From NCBI GenBank assembly GCA_964451715.1, contig CAYVIZ010000018.1, forward strand, positions 1-22,042: a stretch of DNA of 22,042 nt, in the 5' to 3' direction. This document shows, in pieces, positions 1 through 7,394 of the stretch. How positions within the stretch are numbered: position 1 is the stretch's first letter; every line of letters starts with the position of its first letter. Under the pieces are notes generated by a model that saw nothing but the letters and a program-made list of their open reading frames with translations, was not told the DNA's origin and did no database searches. Source of the stretch: Tiamatella sp964451715. GTDB lineage: Archaea > Thermoproteota > Thermoprotei_A > Sulfolobales > Acidilobaceae. Both the position numbers and the translations under genes were made by a program.

Positions 1-54
1 CTACGCCAACGGGTCTTAAGCCCGCCCCCTTTGGCCGGGCTCGGGCACCCCCGC
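1..54 (-). tRNA. tRNA-Leu (anticodon TAA), 3' part cut by window edge
   Basis: Read on the minus strand from 54 downwards, the acceptor strand GCGGGGG is followed by TG, the D arm and an anticodon arm GGG-CTTAAGA-CCC. The anticodon is TAA (plus-strand positions 16-18), so the tRNA reads UUA leucine codons. The 5' half is nearly identical to the tRNA-Leu(CAG) at 18622-18535, including the acceptor strand and the GCCCGAGCC D-arm start, which supports the class II leucine assignment. The variable arm starts (GTTGGCGTAG) and then leaves the window, so the T arm and 3' end are not visible. No intron is seen in the visible anticodon loop. Confidence 0.9.
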
Positions 55-86
55 ACATTCTGTGGTTAGAGTATTTTCGTGTGGTA

Positions 87-100
87 GTGTTTTTATTTTT
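87..100 (-). promoter_or_regulatory. Probable TATA element of tRNA-Leu(TAA)
   Basis: A T-rich element on the plus strand (GTGTTTTTATTTTT, an A-rich TATA element on the minus strand) lies about 35-45 bp upstream of the tRNA 5' end. The same 11-mer GTGTTTTTATT occurs at 18769-18779, upstream of tRNA-Ser(CGA). Transcription would start roughly 10-15 nt before the mature 5' end. The assignment rests on sequence and spacing only. Confidence 0.5.
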
Positions 101-153
101 GGCTTAGTTGAGGAGGGGATTGGTTTTGGAGCCCTTTTCCTTTTTTGACTGTG

Positions 154-274
<121 letters not shown>

Positions 275-304
275 ATTCACGTGTTCCGTTATGGTTTATG
301 GTTT

Positions 305-733
305 CTATTGATTGGTTTTTATGCCTTTTGTGCGTAGCGCGCGGAATTCTATGCTCATCTCGTGTAGGAGGTATTGGAGTGTGTAGTCGTCGGTGAATAC
401 GGTCACGCTGCACCCGAGTTCTTGTTCTAGGTGGTGTGCTAGAGCCGCTACGGATATGTCTGCAGGGCTCAGTTTACGGTTTACACCTAGTCTCCTCGCC
501 GTTTTCTCCGCGTGTTTAAAGGCTTCTTCAGGCGGGTCCAGTATTTCGATTCTACCGGTTTCGAGGGAGGCTTCCAGTTTCTCCCTGTTCTCCCTGTCCT
601 TGACTTCACCTGCTACAATACTGGTGGTATACAAGGGGGGAGGCATCACGTTCTGGACGGCGGCCAGTAGAGCTGTGGTGTCTAGTACTATGCATTTACC
701 AGTAGCTGAGTATCCTCGTGAATACCCGTTCAT
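305..733 (-). CDS. Nob1-family PIN-domain endoribonuclease without zinc ribbon
   Basis: A 142-residue PIN-domain protein. The acidic PIN residues are visible: D18 in VLDTTALL, E43 in AGEV, D92 in LSPADISVAALA and the TDDYTLQ block near residue 114. LSPAD plus TDDY-x-x-Q is typical of the Nob1 subgroup, which cleaves the 3' end of pre-16S rRNA during small-subunit maturation. Archaeal Nob1 usually has a C-terminal zinc ribbon. This chain stops about 12 residues after the PIN fold with no CxxC motif, and a tRNA follows 30 bp downstream, so there is no room for a displaced ribbon. The ATG at 733 lies inside the end of nadK (36-38 nt overlap) and is preceded by GGTGGGAG, so translation is probably coupled to nadK. 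It could instead be a VapC-like toxin, but no antitoxin gene is next to it. Confidence 0.8.
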   Translation of the reverse strand: MNGYSRGYSATGKCIVLDTTALLAAVQNVMPPPLYTTSIVAGEVKDRENREKLEASLETGRIEILDPPEEAFKHAEKTARRLGVNRKLSPADISVAALAHHLEQELGCSVTVFTDDYTLQYLLHEMSIEFRALRTKGIKTNQ

Positions 734-1541
734 AATAGTTCTCCCACCACTTGAACCTTGCCATTACAGCGGGGACGCTGGATTTGCTTATGTCGATTAT
801 GTCTCCCTCATAGACATCCTCCACATGCTGGCCGTCGAGTATGAGCCACGCCTCGTTGGACGCTGGCCTGAGCTCTATCCTGATCCTGCTCGAGGCTGGC
901 AGTACTACGGGTCTGAGCTGTATCTGGACCGGGTTCATGGGGGCCAGGCTGACCGCGTCCAGCCCCGGGTCTATTATGGGGCCGCCCGCGCTTAGGTTGT
1001 ATGCGGTGCTCCCCACTGTGGTGGATACGATGATCCCATCGCCGTCTATGCTGTATATCCTCTCCCCGTCTCTGAACACGTTAAACCTTATGACCTTAGC
1101 CGTCTTACCCACTACGACGGCATCGTTGAGAGTGCAGGGAAGAGTCTTATTGTTCAGCTTCACATCAAGCCTGGTATACCTGTACAGGCGGAACCTTCCC
1201 TCCAGGAAGTCCTCCACCCTGTCAGCTATTTCATAGGGCTCCACGTCTAGGAGGAACCCCCTACGCCCCGCCCTTACACCCATGACTATAACGTCGTCCC
1301 TGCACAGCCTCTGGAATGCCCTCAATAGAGTCCCGTCTCCCCCAACGACTATTATACGGGGAGGAGGGTCTTCTTCGAGTTTAAAGCTGGGATACCCGGA
1401 GAGGAAAGCGTAGTCCCTGGAGAGCTCTTCCACACTGATCTCAGCGTTGTGCTTCTCGAGCGCCTGGAGCACTTTTTTAGCGGTCTCCTCTGCCAGCAGG
1501 CTGTTCGGCTTCACTACTAAACCTATATTCTCCTCATCCAA
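696..1541 (-). CDS. nadK: NAD kinase
   Basis: ATP/polyphosphate-dependent NAD kinase, which makes NADP from NAD in the cytoplasm. The 281 residues fit the family. The catalytic GGDGT motif is near residue 68, with the NDAVV motif and the long glycine-rich signature (DGDGIIVSTTVGSTAYNLSAGG) in the second half. The start is TTG at 1541: GGGTG lies about 6-10 nt upstream, and a TATA element at 1581-1590 puts the transcript start near 1557. It overlaps the PIN-domain gene at its 3' end and diverges from the Trm5-like gene. Highly confident identification. Confidence 0.95.
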   Translation of the reverse strand: MDEENIGLVVKPNSLLAEETAKKVLQALEKHNAEISVEELSRDYAFLSGYPSFKLEEDPPPRIIVVGGDGTLLRAFQRLCRDDVIVMGVRAGRRGFLLDVEPYEIADRVEDFLEGRFRLYRYTRLDVKLNNKTLPCTLNDAVVVGKTAKVIRFNVFRDGERIYSIDGDGIIVSTTVGSTAYNLSAGGPIIDPGLDAVSLAPMNPVQIQLRPVVLPASSRIRIELRPASNEAWLILDGQHVEDVYEGDIIDISKSSVPAVMARFKWWENYYERVFTRILSYW

Positions 1542-1580
1542 AAACTACACACCCTTGAGTGGGATGGTTGGCGTCTCGGG

Positions 1581-1590
1581 AATATAAAAG
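1581..1590 (-). promoter_or_regulatory. TATA element of nadK
   Basis: On the minus strand this reads CTTTTATATT, close to the archaeal TTTAWAW box. It predicts a start near 1557, giving a leader of about 15 nt that carries GGGTG ahead of the TTG codon at 1541. It lies inside the longest reading of the divergent Trm5-like ORF (GTG 1559), which argues that that ORF starts further downstream. Confidence 0.6.
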
Positions 1591-1597
1591 GGAAGCG

Positions 1598-2614
1598 GTG
1601 GGCTGCGTCTCCGTCGAGCCGCGGCAGGCTGAAATGTATCGGAGGCTGCTGAAGGGCCTTCTGGATAGGAGGTACAAGGTAGAGCAGTGTGGTCTAAGGG
1701 TCTGCTTCCCGGTTACAAGCGTGCATGAAGCCTTGAAGGTGGCCCGGGAGAACGGTGTGGATGCGTCTCCTTGTGAGAGGAGGTTCACTCCCTCTAGGAG
1801 GGTTGAAGGCATAGGGAGACTGTTTCCCAGCCTAGATGTTCACAGCTACGTCTTGGTAGGCGATATAGCACTATTCCATCCACGCCCGGGTCACCCTCTG
1901 GAAGAGCTGAGGGAGCCGGCCTCCTATCTGGTGGAGGCCATGGGTGTGAAGTCGGTCTACGCCAAGCTGTCTACAGTGGGGGAGGAGAGGAAGGCTAAGC
2001 TCGTCCTGCTGGCGGGAACGGATAACCCTGTTACAGTTCACAGGGAGTACGGGCTCAGCTTCCAGGTAGACGTGTCGGCGGCATACGTGAACCCTAGACT
2101 CGGCTTCGAGAGGAGGCTGGTAGCCGGTGAAGTGGAGCCGGGAGAACTGGTGTTGGACCTCTTCAGCGGCGTGGGGGGACACTCGATACACGTGGCCTCC
2201 CTTAGAGAGGCCCACGTGGTCGCGGCGGATATAAACCCTACCGCAGTATACCTCCAAGCCCGTAATATACTGCTTAACAAGAAGAGGCTCAAAGGCAGGA
2301 TAGACTTGTACATGCTGGATGCACGATACGCTCCCCAGTACTTCAAACCCGTGTTTGACAGGATCATAGCGGATAACCCAACCATGCACGCCAGGTTCAT
2401 CGGAGTAGAGTGCTCCCTCTCCCGGGAGGGGACTATTATACACCACTACCTAGTAGGGGGAGAGGAGCCGCCGTCTCTGCATGTAGCACGGCTCTTCGAG
2501 GATGAGGGCTGCCGTGTTAGAGTAGAGAATACGAGGAGGGTTCTGCCCTACAGTCCTAGAACATACATATGGAGGATGGATCTCAGGGTTGAAAAGCCGT
2601 CAAGACGATTGTGA
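1598..2614 (+). CDS. Trm5/Met10-family tRNA (guanine-N1) methyltransferase-like protein
   Basis: Related to Trm5, which methylates G37 of tRNA at N1 using SAM. The N-terminal part (VSVEPRQAEMYRRLLKGLLD) matches the Trm5 entry domain. The central NPRLGFERRLV corresponds to the SPRLGGERARI block of Methanocaldococcus Trm5, followed by the SAM-binding DLFSGVGGHS and ADINP motifs. The catalytic NLP motif is replaced by DNP (IIADNPT), and the arginine-containing block before the central linker is not conserved, so activity or target may differ. I chose GTG 1598 (338 residues) because the family homology begins just after it; GTG 1559 would read through the nadK TATA box, and ATG 1634 would cut into the homology. 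Its 3' end overlaps the DUF371 gene by 32 bp. Confidence 0.8.
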   Translation: MGCVSVEPRQAEMYRRLLKGLLDRRYKVEQCGLRVCFPVTSVHEALKVARENGVDASPCERRFTPSRRVEGIGRLFPSLDVHSYVLVGDIALFHPRPGHPLEELREPASYLVEAMGVKSVYAKLSTVGEERKAKLVLLAGTDNPVTVHREYGLSFQVDVSAAYVNPRLGFERRLVAGEVEPGELVLDLFSGVGGHSIHVASLREAHVVAADINPTAVYLQARNILLNKKRLKGRIDLYMLDARYAPQYFKPVFDRIIADNPTMHARFIGVECSLSREGTIIHHYLVGGEEPPSLHVARLFEDEGCRVRVENTRRVLPYSPRTYIWRMDLRVEKPSRRL

Positions 2615-3029
2615 ATGGTTTCTCCTTCTTAAGTTCCTCCACGAGCCTCCTGTCGAGACCCGCGGCCGGCTTGTCTGCCTCGACCATAATAGTAGCCGGC
2701 TCCACGTACCTGCTCCTCCTTATTATCATCCTCCTCTCATCCGACAACTCAAGCCTCTCGTCCCCCCTGCCGCAGACCACGTCCCTGTAAGGACCCGCTA
2801 GTAGGAGGATGCATATCCTCCACCCCTCTCTGAGAGCCCTCTTCAGGTCTCCAGGCAGGCCAGCTGCCCCATGAGGGGCTGATACTCCTATTATACAGTC
2901 ACCCCGCGGCGTCAGGTAATCGTCTACAGTTATCTCCATGGTCGAGCGATGGGTTGCCCTGACGTTGGGATGTCCTCTAGCCCTGAAACTATAGCATATA
3001 CACTCCAACACCCGGCCCCCTCTATTCAT
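2583..3029 (-). CDS. DUF371 family protein
   Basis: A 148-residue protein of the archaeal DUF371 family, recognisable from the ARGHPNVRATHRSTMEIT and DYLTPRGDCIIGVSAP blocks. No reaction is established for the family as far as I know. The conserved His, Arg, Thr and Cys residues in the first half suggest a binding or catalytic site. The C-terminal half holds a conserved ADKPAAGLDRRLVEEL segment. No signal peptide or membrane segment is seen. The start could be ATG 3029, or GTG 3011, which has GAGGGGG just upstream. The gene diverges from pcm and runs tail to tail into the Trm5-like gene. Confidence 0.85.
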   Translation of the reverse strand: MNRGGRVLECICYSFRARGHPNVRATHRSTMEITVDDYLTPRGDCIIGVSAPHGAAGLPGDLKRALREGWRICILLLAGPYRDVVCGRGDERLELSDERRMIIRRSRYVEPATIMVEADKPAAGLDRRLVEELKKEKPFTIVLTAFQP

Positions 3030-3070
3030 ACGGGTATTCGTGATAACTGTAATAACCTAGTTTCACTAAG

Positions 3071-3079
3071 GGATAAAAG
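3071..3079 (-). promoter_or_regulatory. Possible TATA element for the DUF371 gene
   Basis: The minus strand reads CTTTTATCC, which would place a transcript start about 20 nt upstream of ATG 3029. It touches the GTG codon (3079) of the divergent pcm gene, so the two expression signals share one 50-bp gap. Confidence 0.4.
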
Positions 3080-3747
3080 TGTGGTTCCCAGTGGACACCG
3101 CTGACTCTAGGGCGAGGCTTGTAGAGAAGCTTGTTAGGGAGGGCTTCCTGTTTGACCGATATGCGCGTGAGGCAATGCTCCGTGTACCCCGCGAGTTGTT
3201 CGTGCCCAGAGAGTATAAGGAGCATGCATATGATGACAACCCCCTCCCCATAGGGTACGGGCAGACCATTAGTGCGCCCCACATGGTGGCCTTAATGACG
3301 AGCCACCTCCGCGTCAGGCCGGGTCATGTAGTGCTTGAGATAGGAACGGGGAGCGGTTACCAGGCGGCTGTTCTGGCCGAGATAGTGGGGGATGAAGGCC
3401 ATGTCTACACCGTGGAGAGGATCAGGGAGCTGGCCGCTTTTGCTAGGAGAAACTTAGAGGCGGCGGGTTACATTGGAAGGGTAACCGTTCTAGAGGGGGA
3501 CGGGTCTAAGGGTTACCCCGAGAAGGCTCCCTATGACAGGATAATAGTCACCGCTGCCGCCCCTGATATACCGAGGCCCCTGGTGAACCAGTTGAAGCCG
3601 GGTGGTGTAATGGTTATACCTGTAGGCGACAGGTTTATGCAGAAGCTACTCGTAATACGTAAAAAGCCGGATGGCGGGCTTATGGTGGACGAGGACTCCT
3701 ACTGTGCGTTCGTCCCGCTTGTAGGGGAGTACGGGTGGGATCTGTAG
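3079..3747 (+). CDS. pcm: Protein-L-isoaspartate O-methyltransferase
   Basis: Repairs isoaspartyl residues in aged proteins by SAM-dependent methylation, a common housekeeping function in hyperthermophiles. The family signatures are present: YDDNPLPIGYGQTISAPHMVA around residues 50-70 (substrate-binding Ser in QTISAP), the SAM motif VLEIGTGSGYQAAVLA near residue 85, and GDGSKGYPEKAPYDRIIVTAA around 140-160. The length (222) is normal. The start is GTG 3079; GTG 3091 (GTG GAC ACC) is an alternative. It stands alone on its strand, followed by a structured non-coding stretch. Confidence 0.95.
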   Translation: MWFPVDTADSRARLVEKLVREGFLFDRYAREAMLRVPRELFVPREYKEHAYDDNPLPIGYGQTISAPHMVALMTSHLRVRPGHVVLEIGTGSGYQAAVLAEIVGDEGHVYTVERIRELAAFARRNLEAAGYIGRVTVLEGDGSKGYPEKAPYDRIIVTAAAPDIPRPLVNQLKPGGVMVIPVGDRFMQKLLVIRKKPDGGLMVDEDSYCAFVPLVGEYGWDL

Positions 3748-3935
3748 CCGGGGGGTGAAACATTATTCACCCGGGATGATGCTATGTCTTATTTGGAGGG
3801 GGCTTTGAGGAGTGTGGCGAGCGCCGATCCCCATACATGACCGGGGGCGTCCTACTAGAGTCTCCCCGGCGTGAGTGTGTGGGGTCATGTGGTCTAGGAG
3901 CCCCCTGAGCCCCCTCGCAAGGAGTTGAAGATCCT
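3748..3935. other. 188-bp non-coding stretch with inverted repeats
   Basis: No convincing ORF lies here; the frame of the next gene has a TGA just upstream of its ATG. A hairpin directly after the pcm stop (3748-3775) pairs GGGTGAA with TTCACCC around an AT-rich loop, with flanking C and G runs. Further on, ACATGACC (3835-3842) and GGTCATGT (3883-3890) form a perfect 8-bp inverted repeat. Inside it, CCGGGG (3841-3846) faces CCCCGG (3864-3869). GAGCCCCCT then occurs twice in tandem near 3898-3914. It may be a structured leader or small RNA; no known RNA family is recognised. Confidence 0.4.
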
Positions 3936-5168
3936 ATGGAGGAGCACCGACTGGAGGGGCTGCCGCCGCGTATAGGCTACGGCAATCAAGCCCTTATAGT
4001 AGAGTTGATCAGGGCTTACTTGGAGGATGTACTCAAGGTCGAGACTAGGAGAACGAGGATAAGCATGCTGGTTCCCTGGGATCCCAGAGAGTATAGTGGA
4101 GACTGCTACCCCAACCCCTTGGGGGAGAAGTGGGTTTCCGGGAGGTTTATGGGGGGCCTCCACAGCGATCCGCTGGACTTGTGTGTCTACAACAGTATAG
4201 GTAGAGAGGAACCTGTGACTCTCGAGCGGGCCGAGAAGAGGCTTCCCTACGCGTGCCCCGTAGGTATACCCTGGAAAGGGCCCGGCGCCGTCAACACGGC
4301 CCCTATAGCGTTCTCGGTTAAGGAGGGATGTAGGGGTGAATGGAGTAGATCGGAGAGGATGGTTGACGCTTACATTGTTGATGCCTACCTACCGGGTGAG
4401 AGGGTTGTCGACGTTGTAGTTGAATGGTGTAACCTAGGATTAACTGATACTCTGCTCTCATACAAGGCTGAGGCGGCTGCTAGAATAGCAGGCTTCCTAG
4501 CCGGGGAAGGGTTCGGTGTAAAGATAACCTTCCTCCCGGCATACACGACGGGATCACCCTACCTGAACCCTGTGTACTGGAGCTATGGGGCAGACTACTA
4601 TAAGCTAGGGCTCACCGCATCCGGCCTCTCTGGGGGAATACTGTTCCAAGTGTACATAGTACATAGGGAACAGCTTCTCCCCAGTTCAAGCCGTAGAGAC
4701 CTAGTCATACCCGGGATTTACGGGGGATGGGTCCACACGTTTGAAACCGGGATTCCACAATACACTATAGGAGTAAGGGACCCGCCTTCTAGGATAGTAG
4801 ATGCGTTGGAAGAGTTCTATGGAAACCCTCTAAGGTTTCTATCCAGGCATATATCACTAGACGAGAGATACCCGTTGGAAGCCAGGGATGTAATCTTCCA
4901 TTTATACGCACTGACAGAAAAACATGGAGCCGAGGCCCTAAAGAGGCTTCTACCCAGGATACAGGATACGGTATACACGCCAGGCGGCCCCCGCGGCTTA
5001 TCCCTGCTCCCGTGGATAGCATATTTCCCTGGATACAAAACTGTTTACAGCCTCTCAACCGGGAGACCCTTATACTCCTCGAGTCATAGGAGCAGGCTTG
5101 AGACGCTGGTTTACTATTTATCCAGGATCAAACAGGAAATAATTTCTGTGGAGGAGGAGATGATGTGA
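3936..5168 (+). CDS. Unrecognised 410-residue protein, coupled to glycerate kinase
   Basis: I do not recognise a family. The chain is 410 residues, soluble by appearance, with no signal peptide or membrane segment. The N-terminal third carries well-spaced cysteines (GDCYPNP, LDLCVYN, YACPVG, EGCRGEW) and a GLHSDP histidine. The middle is rich in aromatic residues and glycine (TTGSPYLNPVYWSYGADYY), and the last third is helical (ALEEFYGNPLRFLSRH onward). ATG 3936 has GGAG about 12 nt upstream. Its stop overlaps the GTG start of the glycerate kinase in a GTGA arrangement, so the two are almost certainly co-translated and probably work together. Composition matches the neighbours, so there is no sign of recent transfer. 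Confidence 0.85.
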   Translation: MEEHRLEGLPPRIGYGNQALIVELIRAYLEDVLKVETRRTRISMLVPWDPREYSGDCYPNPLGEKWVSGRFMGGLHSDPLDLCVYNSIGREEPVTLERAEKRLPYACPVGIPWKGPGAVNTAPIAFSVKEGCRGEWSRSERMVDAYIVDAYLPGERVVDVVVEWCNLGLTDTLLSYKAEAAARIAGFLAGEGFGVKITFLPAYTTGSPYLNPVYWSYGADYYKLGLTASGLSGGILFQVYIVHREQLLPSSSRRDLVIPGIYGGWVHTFETGIPQYTIGVRDPPSRIVDALEEFYGNPLRFLSRHISLDERYPLEARDVIFHLYALTEKHGAEALKRLLPRIQDTVYTPGGPRGLSLLPWIAYFPGYKTVYSLSTGRPLYSSSHRSRLETLVYYLSRIKQEIISVEEEMM

Positions 5169-6460
5169 GCCTCGACTGGACCACGCTTCTAGGATACATA
5201 ATAGAGTCCAGCGATCCGAAGAAGCCTATGCAGCGTTTCATGTCTTGGATAGAGGATGAAGCAGGCAAGGCTAGGAATGTATATATAGTGGGAATGGGTA
5301 AGGCGAGCGGTGAGATGGCCCGAGCCCTTTCCGGGAGGATATGGGCCGATGATAGCTGCATAGCGGTACCGAGATACCTCTATGAAAGATATATAGGCCT
5401 AGAATACAATATATGCCCTTCAAGCCACCCTGTGCCAGGTGAGGATAGTCTTAGGGCAGGATATGAGATACAGAGAATCGCCGACAATGCAGGAGAGGAA
5501 GACCTAGTCATAGCCCTAGTATCGGGGGGAGGATCATCGCTGGCGGAACACCTGCCAGACGAGATAAGCCTAGACGATCTCATCCAGCTCAACAAGCTCC
5601 TCCTGTCGAGCGGGGCCTCGATAAACGAGATCAACACGGTTAGGAAGCACGTATCCCTGTTAAAGGGAGGCAGGCTTGCGGAGAAGGCCTACCCCGCGAA
5701 GATCGCAGCATTCCTAGTAAGCGATGTTCCAGGAGACAGGATCGACATGATAGCTTCAGGGCCCACAGCCCCCGACCCCACTACCTATAGTGACGCCCTA
5801 CAAGTCCTAGACAAATACAGTCTAACCAGCAGAGTTCCACGCAGCATCCTAGAATACCTGGAGAAGGGTGCTAGAGGCAAGGTACCTGAAACCCCCAAAC
5901 CAGGCTCCCCCCTGTTCTCGAGGACTAGAAACTCAATGCTCCTAACCAACATCGACGTCCTCAAGACGGTAGCTGAGAGGCTCAGAGCAGATCACGGCTT
6001 GAACACCCTCATACTTACAAGCAGGATAGAAGGGGAGAGCAGGGAGATAGGCAGAGCTCTAGCGGCTATTACAATCGAGTCCCTGCAAAGAAGGATACCA
6101 GTCGAGCCCCCCGCAGTTATACTCGTCGGCGGAGAAACCACTGTAACAGTGAAGGGCAAGGGTAGAGGAGGCAGGAACATGGAGCTAGCGCTCTCATGGG
6201 CCCTCTCAATGAGGTACTGGAGCACATATACCTCATGGATTCTCAGCATAGACACTGACGGGATAGACGGTGTAACCGATGCAGCCGGAGCCTGGATGGA
6301 GCCCCGCGATATTGACAGGGCGATTGATATAGGCCTCGACCCCTACCATTATCTCGGAGAGAATGACAGTTACACCCTACTATCCAGGCTCGGCAGACTA
6401 GTTAAAACCGGTCCCACCGGTACAAACGTGAACAGCGTCACTGCTGTATACCTCTACTAG
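5165..6460 (+). CDS. Glycerate 2-kinase (MOFRL / DUF4147 family)
   Basis: Phosphorylates D-glycerate to 2-phosphoglycerate, the entry of the non-phosphorylative Entner-Doudoroff branch and of glycerate salvage into glycolysis in archaea. Visible motifs: GMGKA at residues 43-47, SGGGSSL at 120-126, SDVPGD at 186-191, then GRGGRNMELALS, the TDGIDG-TDAAGA block and TGPTGTNVN at the C-terminus. The 431 residues match the family. The start is GTG 5165, overlapping the previous gene's TGA (GTGA), with GGAGGAG just upstream. The 3' end overlaps the convergent DUF89 gene by 23 bp. The family is clear; preference for glycerate over another hydroxy acid is inferred. Confidence 0.93.
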   Translation: MSLDWTTLLGYIIESSDPKKPMQRFMSWIEDEAGKARNVYIVGMGKASGEMARALSGRIWADDSCIAVPRYLYERYIGLEYNICPSSHPVPGEDSLRAGYEIQRIADNAGEEDLVIALVSGGGSSLAEHLPDEISLDDLIQLNKLLLSSGASINEINTVRKHVSLLKGGRLAEKAYPAKIAAFLVSDVPGDRIDMIASGPTAPDPTTYSDALQVLDKYSLTSRVPRSILEYLEKGARGKVPETPKPGSPLFSRTRNSMLLTNIDVLKTVAERLRADHGLNTLILTSRIEGESREIGRALAAITIESLQRRIPVEPPAVILVGGETTVTVKGKGRGGRNMELALSWALSMRYWSTYTSWILSIDTDGIDGVTDAAGAWMEPRDIDRAIDIGLDPYHYLGENDSYTLLSRLGRLVKTGPTGTNVNSVTAVYLY

Positions 6461-7322
6461 ACCACGACCGCCTAGCATAGTCTTCTATGTAAAGCGACGC
6501 CCTTTTGAGGCTCGTAACAAGAGGTGTCCCTACGTCAATGTCGAACACCTCGCTTATAGGGATACATTTAGCCCTGAGCAGGTGGTAGAACTTGCCCGAG
6601 AGCCCTAGGGGCATGCTCTCCGAGGCGGCCTCCAGGTTTGCTATGCCTTTAGCCAACACGATATCGCTATACTCGAGCAAGCCCTTCAGGTTATACGGTA
6701 GCTCCGGATAAAACGTCCCAGGATACCTTGACCCTGTCCCTATGATTGTGAGGTTCAAGCCCATGCGGTGCGACAGCTCCACAGCTTCATCCACTGTTAT
6801 ATCTGTCTCGTAGAACTCGCTCCTAGCGACAACTACAACGTTAAACCCCAGCTCTTTAAGCCTCTCGGCAGCCAGTAAATCCACCACAGCCTCGCCAGCA
6901 TTGTCTAGCACCACAACTACCGAGTCTGCCTCTGTATAAGGATAATCCATAACCAGGGCTTCACTCCACCCGTCCAGCAGCTCCCTTATACTAAACCTGT
7001 AGCCCTCAAGCCCCCAGTCAACAGCGTTTGCCGCAGCCATAACCTTGAGGATTCCCCTGAAATCCAGCCTCCCTATAAAGTCACGGTCGACAACCTCTAA
7101 AGCCTCCTCGTTGAGCCTCGCCTTCTCCTCCTTGAGGGGGTCATAGCCTAGTCTTTCCGCCATGATGCTGTAAGACTCTATAAACGCTCTTGTCCTACTC
7201 GACGAGGCCTTGTCCCACATGGAGTCCGCCAGCTCGGACTCTAGTTCAGCCTTCCCCAGCCCCCTCGACTTAACTAGGCAGGACCAGCAGTGCACTGGAT
7301 GTATTATGCCCTTCCACACCAT
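6438..7322 (-). CDS. DUF89 / ARMT1-like metal-dependent phosphatase
   Basis: Member of the DUF89 damage-control phosphatase family, which hydrolyses aberrant or excess phosphorylated metabolites with a divalent metal. The CxxC of the archaeal/bacterial subgroup is near the N-terminus (HPVHCWSCLVK), the metal-site LDNAGE motif lies mid-chain, and KGIANLEA follows later. I chose ATG 7322 (294 residues) over GTG 7334 because the divergent TATA element at 7350-7362 predicts a transcript start near 7329. AGGTG lies about 10 nt upstream of the ATG but largely outside such a transcript, so the message may be nearly leaderless. Its position between glycerate kinase and a sugar kinase suggests it clears a by-product of these kinases; this is inference. 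Confidence 0.88.
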   Translation of the reverse strand: MVWKGIIHPVHCWSCLVKSRGLGKAELESELADSMWDKASSSRTRAFIESYSIMAERLGYDPLKEEKARLNEEALEVVDRDFIGRLDFRGILKVMAAANAVDWGLEGYRFSIRELLDGWSEALVMDYPYTEADSVVVVLDNAGEAVVDLLAAERLKELGFNVVVVARSEFYETDITVDEAVELSHRMGLNLTIIGTGSRYPGTFYPELPYNLKGLLEYSDIVLAKGIANLEAASESMPLGLSGKFYHLLRAKCIPISEVFDIDVGTPLVTSLKRASLYIEDYARRSWSSRGIQQ

Positions 7323-7334
7323 AACATTTGACAC

Positions 7335-7366
7335 CTGTGGAACCGATTGTTATTAATAATCCACAG
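7335..7366. promoter_or_regulatory. Divergent promoter with flanking inverted repeat (candidate operator)
   Basis: TTATTAATAATCC (7350-7362) is a near-palindromic TATA element placed to serve both directions: it predicts starts near 7381 (sugar kinase) and 7329 (DUF89). It is bracketed by a perfect 7-bp inverted repeat, CTGTGGA at 7335-7341 and TCCACAG at 7360-7366, with an 18-bp spacer. A dimeric regulator bound there would block both promoters. Confidence 0.5.
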
Positions 7367-7394
7367 ACGAATTTATTTGAAACAGTGTCCTGCC

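Noticed and set aside
131..146. T-rich tract on the plus strand as a terminator
   Set aside because: The neighbouring genes are on the minus strand, where this is an A-rich tract, so it does not fit a terminator for them.
305..733. VapBC-type toxin reading of the PIN-domain gene
   Set aside because: The TDDY-x-x-Q and LSPAD motifs point to Nob1, and the upstream partner is NAD kinase, not an antitoxin.
3774..3780. ATGATG after the pcm hairpin as a possible C box
   Set aside because: The last base is wrong and no D' or D box is correctly spaced.
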